64,000 nt of DNA from Methylocystis bryophila (GTDB lineage: Bacteria; Pseudomonadota; Alphaproteobacteria; Rhizobiales; Beijerinckiaceae): the NCBI RefSeq assembly GCF_027925445.1, contig NZ_AP027149.1:3546501-3610500 (forward strand), written 5' to 3'. Below are positions 42,138 through 51,275 of the stretch, in pieces. A model generated the notes under the pieces. The model was not told the origin of the DNA, made no database searches, and saw nothing but the letters and a program-made list of their open reading frames with translations. The position numbers were made by a program, and so were the translations under genes. The number at the start of each line of letters is the position of its first letter. Position 1 is the first letter of the stretch.

Positions 42138-43250
42138 GTGACGCAGAGCGCAATCGCCAGCATCGACGCGCGCCTTCAGGCGGCGCTTGATAAATTCGGC
42201 GCTGCGGGATTTCTTCGCCGCGCGCCCGCGCTGCTCTTGCCGGCGGGAATCTTCCTCGATCGTCTGGGCGAGGAATTTCGCGGCAAGCTCTATCTCACCG
42301 GAGAGAACGGGGGATCCGAGCTGTGCCTCAGGCCGGAATTCACGATCCCCGTCGCGCTCCAGCATCTCGCCTCGCCTTCGAATGGCGAGGAAGCGGACAT
42401 CGCTTATGGCGGCCCGGTCTTTCGCGCGGGTGAAGGCGAGCTTTTCCAGACGGGCGTCGAGAGCTTCGGGCGCAAGGACCCTGCGGCCGCCGACGCTGAA
42501 ATCCTCGGCGTCGCGCTCGAGGCCGCCGCCGCCGCCGGCGCGCCACGGCTCATGCTCAGGCTCGGCGACGTGGGGCTTTCACGCAGCTTTCTCGCCCGGC
42601 TAGAACTTCCGCCCGCCTGGCGGCGCCGGATCGAGACGGGCGTCGCGCGCGGCGCGGCGCTCGAGGCCGTTCTCGCTCCCGCGCCGCGGCAGAACGGCGC
42701 GCTCGGCGCGGGCGTGCGCGCCGCGTTGGAGAAGAGCGACGCGGCGAGCGCGCGCCAGCTCGTCGAGGACCTGCTGGCGATCGCCGGCGCCGCGACAGTG
42801 GGCGGCCGCTCGGCGGCGGAGGTGGCCGAACGCTTCCTCGAACAGGCGTCGCTGCAAGAGCCGTTGAACCCACGCACGCGCCAGCAAATCGTAAATTTCT
42901 TTGCGGTCGAGGCGAGCCCGGACGCGGCGAGCGAGAGGCTCCGCGCGCTCGCGCGCGACAGCGGGCTCAAGCTCGACGAAGCGCTAGAGGCCTTCGAGAC
43001 TCGCACAAGCTTTCTTGCCGCGCGCGGCGTTAAATTGGAGGAGACGGTGTTTTCGACGCGCTTTCCCCACGCGATCGGCTATTACTCGGGCTTCATGTTC
43101 GAGGCGCGTCCGTCGGGCGCCGGCGTGCAGGGCGCGCCCCTGCTCTCGGGCGGGCGCTACGACGGCCTCCTGAAATCACTCGGCGCGCAATCGAATATTC
43201 CAGCCGTCGGCGCCGCGATCTTCGTCGATCGTTTGGGAGCGGTTTCGTGA
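42138..43250 (+). CDS. hisZ: ATP phosphoribosyltransferase regulatory subunit
   Basis: HisZ is a catalytically inactive HisRS paralogue that activates HisG in the first step of histidine synthesis. The 370-residue protein has the class II synthetase-type motif 2 region ELCLRPEFTIPVALQHLA and the late YYSGFMFEARPSG and SGGRYDGLLKSLG (motif 3-like). The start is GTG at 42138 (AGGA ten bases upstream); a GTG at 42129 is also possible. The stop overlaps hisG by four bases, so the subunits are coupled. Confidence 0.92.
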   Translation: MTQSAIASIDARLQAALDKFGAAGFLRRAPALLLPAGIFLDRLGEEFRGKLYLTGENGGSELCLRPEFTIPVALQHLASPSNGEEADIAYGGPVFRAGEGELFQTGVESFGRKDPAAADAEILGVALEAAAAAGAPRLMLRLGDVGLSRSFLARLELPPAWRRRIETGVARGAALEAVLAPAPRQNGALGAGVRAALEKSDAASARQLVEDLLAIAGAATVGGRSAAEVAERFLEQASLQEPLNPRTRQQIVNFFAVEASPDAASERLRALARDSGLKLDEALEAFETRTSFLAARGVKLEETVFSTRFPHAIGYYSGFMFEARPSGAGVQGAPLLSGGRYDGLLKSLGAQSNIPAVGAAIFVDRLGAVS

Positions 43251-44230
43251 GCGTCGCTTTCTCCGACCGCCTCATCGTCGCCGCGCCCTCCAAGGGAAGG
43301 CTCCAAGAGAACGCGCTCGCCTTTTTCGCCCGCGCCGGCTGCGAGCTTCAGCAGGGTCGCGGCGCCCGCGATTATCGCGGCCTCGTCGCTTCCGTGGATG
43401 ACGCCGAGGCGGCCTTCCTCTCCGCCGGGGAAATCACGCTGCGCTTATCGCGCGGCGAGGCGCATCTCGGCGTCACCGGCGAGGATCTGGTGCGCGAGGA
43501 GATCGCCGATCCCGACTCTTGCGTCGAGCTCCTGACGCCACTGGGGTTTGGGTCCGCCAATGTCGTCGTCGCCGCGCCCGACGCCTGGATCGATGTGCGC
43601 ACGATGGCGGATCTCGCCGACGTCGCGGCGGGGTTTCGCGCACGCCACGGACGCGGACTGCGCGTCGCGACAAAATATGTGAACTCGACGCGTCGTTTCT
43701 TCTCCGTCCATGGCGTCGGGGATTACCTCATCGTCGAGAGCGCCGGCGCCACCGAGGGCGCGCCAGCCGCAGGCACGGCGGACCTCATCGTCGACATCAC
43801 GACGACAGGAGCGACGCTCGCCGCGAATGGCCTGAAAGTCCTGGAAGACGGCATGATCCTGCGCTCGCAGGCCAATCTCGTCGCGTCTTTGAAGGCGCCT
43901 TGGGGAGAGAAAGCGCGCGAAGCGGCGCGCGTGATGCTCTCGCGCATCGCAGCCGAGGAAGAAGCGCGCACGACGCGCGAGATCAGGGCGCATCTCTCAG
44001 AGGTGACGAACGCGCTGCTCGGCGAGGCGCAAGAGCGCTTCGGCGCGACGCTAGGCGAGAGATCATCGGCCGGCCTCGCGATCTTCAGCGTCCTAGAAAA
44101 GCGCGCGCCGCAATTTTGCGACTGGCTCATCGCCCAGGGCGCGACGACTGTGACCTCGACGAAACACGACTATGTGTTTCGGGCCGACAATTCCTTGTGG
44201 CGCAAGCTCGCGGCCCGCATCGGAAGGTGA
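43247..44230 (+). CDS. hisG: ATP phosphoribosyltransferase
   Basis: HisG condenses ATP and PRPP, the first and regulated step of histidine synthesis. The 327-residue protein shows VAAPSKGRLQENALAFF near the N-terminus, RGEAHLGVTGEDLVRE, RVATKYVNSTRRFF and ADLIVDITTTGATLAANGLKVLEDG, the PRPP-binding loop. It begins with GTG inside the hisZ stop codon. It is longer than the shortest HisZ-dependent HisG forms (about 210-230), with the extra part C-terminal, as in other Rhizobiales. Confidence 0.94.
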   Translation: MSVAFSDRLIVAAPSKGRLQENALAFFARAGCELQQGRGARDYRGLVASVDDAEAAFLSAGEITLRLSRGEAHLGVTGEDLVREEIADPDSCVELLTPLGFGSANVVVAAPDAWIDVRTMADLADVAAGFRARHGRGLRVATKYVNSTRRFFSVHGVGDYLIVESAGATEGAPAAGTADLIVDITTTGATLAANGLKVLEDGMILRSQANLVASLKAPWGEKAREAARVMLSRIAAEEEARTTREIRAHLSEVTNALLGEAQERFGATLGERSSAGLAIFSVLEKRAPQFCDWLIAQGATTVTSTKHDYVFRADNSLWRKLAARIGR

Positions 44231-44259
44231 GCGCGCCACTTCTGCAGGAGCGCACAATC

Positions 44260-45222
44260 ATGAATCCGGGACGCCGAAGCTTTCTTGTGGGCGCATCCAC
44301 GCTGACGGCCGCCATCACAGCGGTGGCAGGCCGCGCGAACGAGCTCGAGCCGTCAGCTCCGGCGGCAAGCGACGCCAGCGCTCCCGTGCCGAAAGGCGGC
44401 GTCAGCCGTTTCGCGCGGGTCAACGGCATAGACATGCACTATGTCACCGTGGGCGCTGGCCCGGCCCTGGTTCTGCTGCACGGCTGGCCGCAGACATGGT
44501 TCGCATGGCGGAACGTGATGGAGCGGCTTTCGACGCGATTCACGCTCATCGCCCCGGATCTTCGCGGTCTCGGACTGACCCAACGAACAGCAGACGGATA
44601 CGACAAGCGAACGATTGCTGCGGATATTCGCGCCTTGATTGACGAAGCCGCCGGAGGACGCGCTCATGTCGTCGGCCACGACATGGGCGGCAAAGCGGCG
44701 TTCACGCTCGCCCATCTTCATCCCGAGCGCGTCAATAGGCTCGTCCTGGTGGACTGCCTTATCCCCGGCACGGAAAACATGGACGCATTGCGCGGAGGCG
44801 CTTGGCATTACGGATTTCATATGGCGCCGGACTTTCCCGAGATGCTGACAAAGGGCAGAGAGCGCGAGTATATCGCCGCTCAGATCCGCGCCTGGTCGCA
44901 CAAGAAGGATGCGATCGCCGAAGCCGAGATCTCCGAATTCGCGAGACATTATGCGACGGAGGGCGGCATGACGGCGGGCTTCAATTATTATCGCGCGCTC
45001 CGCGACGATGCGGCGCTCGCGGCGTCCTTCGGAGACAAGCGCCTGGAGATGCCTGTGCTGACGATCGCAGGACGCTATGGCGTGGGAGCGAGGCTCTCAG
45101 AAGGTCTGCAGGGGCGCGCGCAGAATCTCACCTCGCTGATCGCCGAGGACAGCGGCCATTTTGTCGCGGAAGAGGCGCCGGAGTATTTTTGCGAGAAAGT
45201 TAGCCAATTTCTCTCAAGCTGA
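44260..45222 (+). CDS. Tat-exported alpha/beta hydrolase (epoxide hydrolase-like)
   Basis: The 320-residue protein starts MNPGRRSFLVGAS, a twin-arginine signal, so it is probably exported folded to the periplasm. The hydrolase core has the oxyanion motif LLHGWPQTWFAW (near residue 72) and the nucleophile elbow VVGHDMGGKAA with Asp (near 138). The late SGHFVAEEAPE carries the catalytic His. An Asp nucleophile with GWPQ is typical of epoxide hydrolases and haloalkane dehalogenases. The substrate is unknown. It starts 30 bases after hisG. Confidence 0.85.
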   Translation: MNPGRRSFLVGASTLTAAITAVAGRANELEPSAPAASDASAPVPKGGVSRFARVNGIDMHYVTVGAGPALVLLHGWPQTWFAWRNVMERLSTRFTLIAPDLRGLGLTQRTADGYDKRTIAADIRALIDEAAGGRAHVVGHDMGGKAAFTLAHLHPERVNRLVLVDCLIPGTENMDALRGGAWHYGFHMAPDFPEMLTKGREREYIAAQIRAWSHKKDAIAEAEISEFARHYATEGGMTAGFNYYRALRDDAALAASFGDKRLEMPVLTIAGRYGVGARLSEGLQGRAQNLTSLIAEDSGHFVAEEAPEYFCEKVSQFLSS

Positions 45223-45296
45223 GGTCAGATTGCGAATCTATCTCTGAGAAAGACGCCGCGCCAAGCGCCAATCACATGCTCTAGGTCCAAGCTTTC

Positions 45297-45854
45297 TCAC
45301 GGCTTCGCTTCTTTTACGAAGTCCGCGATCGGCTTCCCGCCGACATAGAGGTTTTCGATGACACCGTCGCCATCGCGCACGCGGACGGTGACATAGGCGT
45401 CCTGCGCGCCTCTTCGGTTGTGCTCGCGATAGGCGGCTTCCGCCGCGGGCGCCCTACCCTCCTCCATGTAAAAGCGATCGAAAGGCAATTGCAGATTGAT
45501 CTCGCCTTCGCCGCTGGCATAGCCGGCTCTCACCTTGAGATAGGGCTTGTCCTTCGGCGGCGAGAGCGTGGCGACGCCGAATTTGGCGAATCCATCGTCG
45601 CCTTTTTCGATCGTCGCGTAGAGCCTTTGGCCGAAAGGCGCCGTCACGCCCGGCGCCAAGGCCGCCCGGTTCTCGAACCCGAGCGCCACATAGCGGCCGC
45701 GAAAAGCGTCATAGGGATCGACAGGCGCCGTGCGGAACTTGAACTCTTCGCCCTTCGAGAGCGTCTGCTCGCGACTGTAGATCATGCTCGCGGGCGCCGC
45801 CAGCTGCAGGAGCGCCATCGCCGCGAAGAGCCAGAGTCTAGCCCGAGAAGTCAT
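45297..45854 (-). CDS. GDYXXLXY-domain protein
   Basis: The 185-residue protein has an N-terminal hydrophobic segment (about residues 6-25) and then a soluble domain with the family-typical DPYDAFRGRYVALGF motif (near residues 46-60), and VRVRDGDGVIENLYVGGKPI late. Members of this family usually sit beside a DUF2157 membrane protein, as here, where the genes overlap by four bases. The location is inferred to be membrane-anchored, with the domain outside. The role is unknown. Confidence 0.85.
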   Translation of the reverse strand: MTSRARLWLFAAMALLQLAAPASMIYSREQTLSKGEEFKFRTAPVDPYDAFRGRYVALGFENRAALAPGVTAPFGQRLYATIEKGDDGFAKFGVATLSPPKDKPYLKVRAGYASGEGEINLQLPFDRFYMEEGRAPAAEAAYREHNRRGAQDAYVTVRVRDGDGVIENLYVGGKPIADFVKEAKP

Positions 45855-47179
45855 GGCGTCGCCACTCCGCGTCTACGCGCCATCACGACGTTCACGGCCA
45901 AGAAGCCGGCGCCGAGAAGGATGAAAGCCACCGCCCGAGGGATGAAGCCGAGATCCACGTCGAAAAAGCGGAAGAGAATCACGGCCGCGAGAATCAGCAT
46001 GCCGCCGTTGACCCTGCCGAGACTTTGCCCGCGAAGCCCCGAGAGCAGGACGCCGACGCCGAGCGCGAAGAGATAGGCGTTGAAGAGCAGCATGGCTGAA
46101 AAAGAATGGCCGACATTCGTCAAGGCGAGCCCAGCCGCAAGAAAGAGCGGCATTGCGCCCAAGAACGTCCGCAGCGGGTCCTTGCAGCGAAAGCTGTCGA
46201 TCCAGAGGCACAACCAGCCGCCGAGCCAAAGGACGACGATCGTCCAGGCGAGCGGCTGCGACAGGAACTCGTTCTTGAGGGCCTGCGCGCCGCTCCCCCA
46301 AGCCCCGATCTGCGATCGCCAGGCTTCCTCGAAAGTGAAAGCGAGCCCCAACAGAATGAGGGCGAGAGCGCCCAGCGTCTGCAGGGGTTTTTGTATCGTG
46401 GACGGCGCCTCTCCCCAAAAGCGAAGCCCGGCGAGAAAGAGCGCTCCCGCGATCGCGCTTGCTAGCAGCAACCAAGTCGCGTGGACATCGAGCACGCTTC
46501 GCAAGGAGGCGGCGACGCCGAACGGAAGCACGAGAGCGAAAAGCCAGGCGAAGATTATGGGGGGCGACCGATAAGGGTTTTGCTTCGCCTCGAGCCGCCA
46601 CCACGGCATGACCAAGCCGAGCAGTCCCCAATAGCCCAACGCCTCGGCGCTCGACGTCCATTGCGCGCCGGCCCAAGCCGCGATGCCGACGAGATAGAGC
46701 AGCGCCGGGAGGGTGGCGCGCATCACATAGGCGATGGGAAGCGCGAGCAGCGTCCAGGTCAGCAGAAAATCGCCGAGATCCCCGCCGATGTCGTAGGTCT
46801 GCGAGACAAGGGCGATCGAGGCGCCGATGGCGAGCGCGAGAAAGGAGCCGGCGCTCTCGCGCCAGGCCGCGCTTTCGGGGCGGCGCCACAAGGCCCAGGC
46901 CGCGATCGCCTGCGCCAGAACCAAAGGCGTGAAGCAGAGCGCCACGCGCGTCGCGCGGCCGAGATCGTCCCAATTATAAGCGATCAGCAAAATGATCCCG
47001 CAGCCGATCAGCACGGCGCCGAGCACGCCAAAGAGCGTCACCCCTTGCGGCCCGCTTTCTCCCCCCGCTTCACCGTAACGCCGCCGCAGATTTTGCGCGG
47101 CCTCGCTCGAGAGCGTTCCGTCGGCCACCAAGCCGGGAAGCTGCTGGTAAAGCCAGGCGACATGTCTTCGCTCGCGCAT
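45851..47179 (-). CDS. DUF2157 multi-pass membrane protein
   Basis: The 442-residue protein has a short cytoplasmic N-terminus and about ten to twelve membrane helices. It includes the DUF2157-like VTLFGVLGAVLIGCGIILLIAYNWDDLGRATRV (region near residues 46-78) and, at the end, RAVAFILLGAGFLAVNVVMARRR. The start at 47179 is chosen for GGGAGAG just upstream. It is co-transcribed with the GDYXXLXY gene. The function of the pair is unknown. Confidence 0.87.
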   Translation of the reverse strand: MRERRHVAWLYQQLPGLVADGTLSSEAAQNLRRRYGEAGGESGPQGVTLFGVLGAVLIGCGIILLIAYNWDDLGRATRVALCFTPLVLAQAIAAWALWRRPESAAWRESAGSFLALAIGASIALVSQTYDIGGDLGDFLLTWTLLALPIAYVMRATLPALLYLVGIAAWAGAQWTSSAEALGYWGLLGLVMPWWRLEAKQNPYRSPPIIFAWLFALVLPFGVAASLRSVLDVHATWLLLASAIAGALFLAGLRFWGEAPSTIQKPLQTLGALALILLGLAFTFEEAWRSQIGAWGSGAQALKNEFLSQPLAWTIVVLWLGGWLCLWIDSFRCKDPLRTFLGAMPLFLAAGLALTNVGHSFSAMLLFNAYLFALGVGVLLSGLRGQSLGRVNGGMLILAAVILFRFFDVDLGFIPRAVAFILLGAGFLAVNVVMARRRGVATP

Positions 47180-47327
47180 TGCTCTCCCGCATCCTCTTCG
47201 CCGGCGAGCTTCCCTCAATTCGCGCCATTCCACAAGGTTGAACAATCGCCGGCTGAACAGATCACCGCAAATTGTGGTAAGAGGCTCTGCGGCGCCAATC
47301 CGTCTGTTCGCCTGGAGGAAAGTCCTC

Positions 47328-48164
47328 ATGCTCGATGTCGTCGCGCTCGTCGCCGACAGGTTCACCCGGTCGCTGACGCAGGAATTCCAAAGGGCCTTCA
47401 GTCACAGCGAAGGCCCTTATCTCGAAGTCATCGAAAACGCGTCACGCATGGCGATCGAGCGCATCGGAATCAGCAACGCCCTGTACCATAATTTCGAGCA
47501 CACGATCCTCGTCACCCAGGTCGGCTGGGAAATTCTAAAGGGAAAGCGACTGCACTCGGCGGTCGACTCGATCGACGCCGCGCATTTTTTGCTCGCCTGC
47601 TTAATGCACGACATCGGCTATGTCAGAGGCATATGCGCCGGCGATACGCGTGAAGATGTCGTCATCAACGACGCGGGCGACACCATAAAGTTGTCCCTGG
47701 ACGCATCGGACGCGGCGCTCGCCCCTTATCACGTCGATCGATCCAAGCTCTTCATCCGAGAACGCGCCGCGCTCGTCGATTACATAGACGGCGAGCGGAT
47801 CGCGCGCGCGGTCGAGCTCACGCGCTTTCCCATTCCCAATGACGCCGACCACGCGGAAACCGATACGGAAGCCGGGCTCGTCAGAGCGGCCGACCTGATC
47901 GGACAATTGGCGGACCCTTATTATCCCCGAAAATGCGTCGCCTTATTCTATGAATTCGAGGAGACGGGCCTCAACGAACAGCTCGGATATTCGAACCCCG
48001 GCGACCTGATACGAGGTTATCCGCAATTTTTCTGGAATTCGACATATAAATACATAAAGCCGGGCCTCAAATATCTGGAGTGCACCGCCTCCGGGCGCGC
48101 ATGGACCGCCAATTTATTCCGGCATGTTTTTGCAAGCGAGCACACCAGAGACCTTGCAGGATAG
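47328..48164 (+). CDS. HD-domain phosphohydrolase-like protein
   Basis: The 278-residue protein has the HD metal-site pattern: YHNFEHTILVTQ (His near 57/60), LLACLMHDIGYVRG (His-Asp near 94) and a late EAGLVRAADLIGQLADPYYP (Asp near 192). HD proteins hydrolyse phosphate esters such as nucleotides. The C-terminus (STYKYIKPGLKYLECTASGR) is of unknown function. The start at 47328 follows GGAGGA. It is divergent from the DUF2157 gene. The substrate is unknown. Confidence 0.83.
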   Translation: MLDVVALVADRFTRSLTQEFQRAFSHSEGPYLEVIENASRMAIERIGISNALYHNFEHTILVTQVGWEILKGKRLHSAVDSIDAAHFLLACLMHDIGYVRGICAGDTREDVVINDAGDTIKLSLDASDAALAPYHVDRSKLFIRERAALVDYIDGERIARAVELTRFPIPNDADHAETDTEAGLVRAADLIGQLADPYYPRKCVALFYEFEETGLNEQLGYSNPGDLIRGYPQFFWNSTYKYIKPGLKYLECTASGRAWTANLFRHVFASEHTRDLAG

Positions 48165-48349
48165 ATAAAACGGCCGAGCGCGATCTGCGCATTTCGAGCG
48201 GTACTGTCCCAAGCTAAAGCGTCCGCGCCTCTTGGCGATTGATGCGACGCGGCCGGCGCGGCCCCTGGCGCGTCCAACGCGGACGCCTAACTGAATGCGT
48301 GGCCCGTTCCCAGGATCGGGCTAGCGGAAAGGCCCCGGGGAGCGTCGCC

Positions 48350-49195
48350 ATGACCGCCGTCACTTACAAAACCGCCGACGTCGACGGTCTCCGTGTCTTT
48401 TACCGTGAAGCGGGGCCGAGAGGCGGCCCAAAGCTGCTGCTGCTCCACGGGTTTCCGACTGCGGGACATATGTTTCGCGACCTCATCCCGCTTTTGGCCG
48501 ATCGCTTCCATCTCATCGCGCCCGATCTGCCGGGGTTCGGCAACTCCGACTTGCCGGAGAATGGCCACAGCTTCCAGAAAATCGCGGAGACGATCGATCG
48601 CTTTACCGAGATCGTGGGCTTCGATCGCTATGCCGTCTACGTCTTCGATTACGGCGCGCCGACTGGCTTCCGACTGGCTGTGACGCATCCGGAGCGCATC
48701 ACGGCGATCATCTCGCAAAACGGCAACGCCTATGAGGAAGGCTTGAGCGAGGGCTGGAGCCCGATCCGGGCCTATTGGGAAGACGCTTCACCTTCAAATC
48801 GGGAAGCGCTCCGCGCGTTCCTCGCGCCCGAGACGACCCTTTGGCAATATACGCAGGGCGTCCCCGATCCCAGCGCCGTCTCTCCCGACGGCTACTCGCT
48901 CGACAATTACTATCTGACGCGGTCAGGCGCGCACGAAATGCAGCTCGATCTCTTCGGGGATTACAAGAACAACGTCCGACTCTATCCGATTTTTCAGGCG
49001 TATTTTCGCGCCCACACGCCGCCGCTCCTGGCCGTGTGGGGCAAGAACGATCCGTTCTTTTTGCCGGCGGGCGCCGAGGCGTTCAAGCGCGACATTCCTC
49101 GAGCCGTTGTCCGCTTCTATGACACCGGGCATTTCGCGCTGGAGACGCACGCCGCCGAGATCGCAGCGGAGATCAGCGCCTTCCTCGCGAAATGA
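48350..49195 (+). CDS. Alpha/beta hydrolase (haloalkane dehalogenase/epoxide hydrolase group)
   Basis: The 281-residue cytoplasmic protein has LLLLHGFPTAGHMFRDL (near residue 28), APDLPGFGNSDLP and the nucleophile region YVFDYGAPTGFRLA, with an Asp nucleophile near 103. LLAVWGKNDPFFLPAGAEAF carries the acid residue and DTGHFALETHAAEI the catalytic His. The start at 48350 opens MTAVTYKTADVDGLRVFYREAG. The substrate is unknown. It is convergent with the min operon. Confidence 0.87.
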   Translation: MTAVTYKTADVDGLRVFYREAGPRGGPKLLLLHGFPTAGHMFRDLIPLLADRFHLIAPDLPGFGNSDLPENGHSFQKIAETIDRFTEIVGFDRYAVYVFDYGAPTGFRLAVTHPERITAIISQNGNAYEEGLSEGWSPIRAYWEDASPSNREALRAFLAPETTLWQYTQGVPDPSAVSPDGYSLDNYYLTRSGAHEMQLDLFGDYKNNVRLYPIFQAYFRAHTPPLLAVWGKNDPFFLPAGAEAFKRDIPRAVVRFYDTGHFALETHAAEIAAEISAFLAK

Positions 49196-49207
49196 CGCCC
49201 GCCCAGG

Positions 49208-49501
49208 TCAATACTGCGCGGCGAGCGCAGCCCGTTCGCGGAACTTGTCGTCGACGGCGCTCGGCTCTATCGCAATGTCGATCTTGAGCACGGATGTCAT
49301 GTCGCGCTGATGCATCGAGACATCGACTCTTTCCGGATCGACCGGAATATGTTTCGCGACGGCGATCAGGACTTCCTTTTGAAGAATCGCGATGAGATCG
49401 GCCTGATAGGCGGATTTTCGCTCATGCGCCAAGAGGATTTGCAGCCGTTCCCGCGCCACCGGCGCGGTCGCGCGCCGATTGAGAAGTCCGAACAGGTTCA
49501 T
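49208..49501 (-). CDS. minE: Cell division topological specificity factor
   Basis: The 97-residue MinE oscillates with MinD and restricts FtsZ rings to midcell. The N-terminus MNLFGLLNRR is the amphipathic membrane-targeting helix. ARERLQILLAHERK is the MinD-activating helix and the rest, with IAVAKHIPVDPERVDV, is the topological domain. Its ATG overlaps the minD stop by four bases. It is the last gene of minCDE. Confidence 0.96.
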   Translation of the reverse strand: MNLFGLLNRRATAPVARERLQILLAHERKSAYQADLIAILQKEVLIAVAKHIPVDPERVDVSMHQRDMTSVLKIDIAIEPSAVDDKFRERAALAAQY

Positions 49502-50313
49502 GCCGCCCTCCGACCGAAGATTTTGCGGAACAGGCCCACTTGGTTCGACGGAATGCTCATCGGCACATTGGCGCCGCAGAGACGTTGGGCTGCGTCGATG
49601 TAGGCGCGCGCCGCGGCGCAGGCGGCGTTATGCAAGACAATGGGAGATCCGAGGTTCGAGGCGCGCAACACCTCCTCATTGTCGGGGACAATCCCGAGCA
49701 AGGGAATCGAGAGAATTTCCAGCACGTCTTCGATGCTCAACATCTCGCCGCGCGCGACGCGTCCCGCGTCGTATCGCGTCAAGAGAAGATGCTTTTCCAT
49801 CCGGCCGCCCTTCTCCGCCTGGAAGGTCTTCGCGTCGAGGAGACCGATAATGCGATCCGAATCGCGCACCGATGAAACTTCCGGGTTTGCGACGACGACC
49901 GCCGCATCCGCAAAGCGCATGGCCAGCGTCGCCCCGCGCTCAATGCCTGCAGGACTGTCGCAGATCACGAAGTCGAAAAGGCTCCGCAATTCCTCGATGA
50001 CGCGCGCAACGCCTTCCTCCGTCAACGCGTCTTTGTCGCGCGTCTGCGACGCCGGCAGCAGGGAGAGGTTGGGGAGGCGCTTGTCCCGAATGAGCGCCTG
50101 GTTCAGCTTCGCGTCGCCTTGAGCAACATTGATCAAGTCAAAGACGACGCGTCTTTCGGCGCCCATGATGAGATCGAGATTGCGTAAGCCGACATCGAAG
50201 TCCACGACGGCGACCTTATGGCCCTCTAGAGCCAGAGCAGCGCCAAGGGCGGCGGTTGAGGTGGTCTTTCCGACCCCGCCCTTGCCGGATGTGACTACGA
50301 TTATTTTCGACAT
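49498..50313 (-). CDS. minD: Septum site-determining ATPase
   Basis: The 271-residue ParA-family ATPase recruits MinC to the membrane. The deviant Walker A is SGKGGVGKTT (residues 9-18), DFDVGLRNLDLIMG is switch I-like and FVICDSPAGIERGA is Walker B. The C-terminal GLFRKIFGRRAA is the amphipathic membrane-targeting tail. It lies 16 bases after minC and is coupled to minE. Confidence 0.97.
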   Translation of the reverse strand: MSKIIVVTSGKGGVGKTTSTAALGAALALEGHKVAVVDFDVGLRNLDLIMGAERRVVFDLINVAQGDAKLNQALIRDKRLPNLSLLPASQTRDKDALTEEGVARVIEELRSLFDFVICDSPAGIERGATLAMRFADAAVVVANPEVSSVRDSDRIIGLLDAKTFQAEKGGRMEKHLLLTRYDAGRVARGEMLSIEDVLEILSIPLLGIVPDNEEVLRASNLGSPIVLHNAACAAARAYIDAAQRLCGANVPMSIPSNQVGLFRKIFGRRAA

Positions 50314-50328
50314 GTTCCTCGTCCTCTG

Positions 50329-51135
50329 TCAGTCGAGCCGAGCGATTTTGACGCTATCCTGTTCGAGCCACGCCTGCACGGCCTGACCACGCACACTCGC
50401 TTTGATCTCGTCGGCCGTCATAAAAACCCCGGTGACCGCCAGGAGCTCAGCCTCCAGGCGACGGCAAAAAATGCGCGCCGTCGCCTCGCCGCCTGCGCCT
50501 GCAAAGGCGCGCCCACGCAACGCCCCGTAAACGTGAATGGAGCCGCCGGCGATAATGTCCGCTCCCGAAGCCACGGAGCCGACGATGGTCACGTCGCCGT
50601 CGAAATATTGAATCGTCTGCCCCGACCGGACGGGAGACGTGATGACGAGCGGAGCGACAGTTTCGGGCCGCGAGCGAGACACGCTCGGCGCGGCGGGCGC
50701 AGCAAGTCCGTCCATCGCTAGCGCAGCTGCGATTTCCTTGAACGCCGCCTGCTCCTGGGCGTTCAGCCCGTTCGCCGCGCCGCCAGCTTCTGTGGCGCCA
50801 TCAACTTGGATTTGGTTTTCCTTCGCGCCGCTGCGCGACCAGCGCAGGAGCGGCGGAAGATCTTCACTGGTCCACGCAGGATCCGCGCCCGCGAGACCCA
50901 TGATGCGAATGCCGCGCCCTGTGAGGCTGTTCACGAATTGAACAGCTCCCCGGCGGTCGATTTGGAGATTGGACACGTCGATCACGATCGATTTGCGCGC
51001 GAAGAAGAATGGGAATTGCGCGATGTAAACATCGAGCCGCTCGATCCAGTCTTCGATCGGCGCGTCAGGTTCAAGCGTGAGCGCGTCGAACGAGCGTCCG
51101 CGGAAGCGAATACTGCGGGGAGTGGATTCAGTCAC
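50329..51135 (-). CDS. minC: Septum formation inhibitor
   Basis: MinC blocks FtsZ polymerisation away from midcell. The product has an N-terminal FtsZ-binding domain (about residues 1-110) and a C-terminal beta-helix with VITSPVRSGQTIQYFDGDVTIVGSVASGADIIAGGSIHVYGALRGRAFAG (region near 160-210), the MinD-binding and dimerisation part. I prefer the GTG at 51135 because GCGAGG lies five bases upstream; the frame also allows TTG at 51150. The length of 268 is normal. Confidence 0.95.
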   Translation of the reverse strand: MTESTPRSIRFRGRSFDALTLEPDAPIEDWIERLDVYIAQFPFFFARKSIVIDVSNLQIDRRGAVQFVNSLTGRGIRIMGLAGADPAWTSEDLPPLLRWSRSGAKENQIQVDGATEAGGAANGLNAQEQAAFKEIAAALAMDGLAAPAAPSVSRSRPETVAPLVITSPVRSGQTIQYFDGDVTIVGSVASGADIIAGGSIHVYGALRGRAFAGAGGEATARIFCRRLEAELLAVTGVFMTADEIKASVRGQAVQAWLEQDSVKIARLD

Positions 51136-51275
51136 GGCGACCTCGCTCAAACGACGAACAAATTATTAACGATAACGTAGTTAAGAAAGGATTAACGTCC
51201 TGTAAATCAAGGGTTGCGGCGCCAAGCACCCCCCTTCGAGGCCATCGCGTGCGGCGCAATCGCCGAACCGCAGTT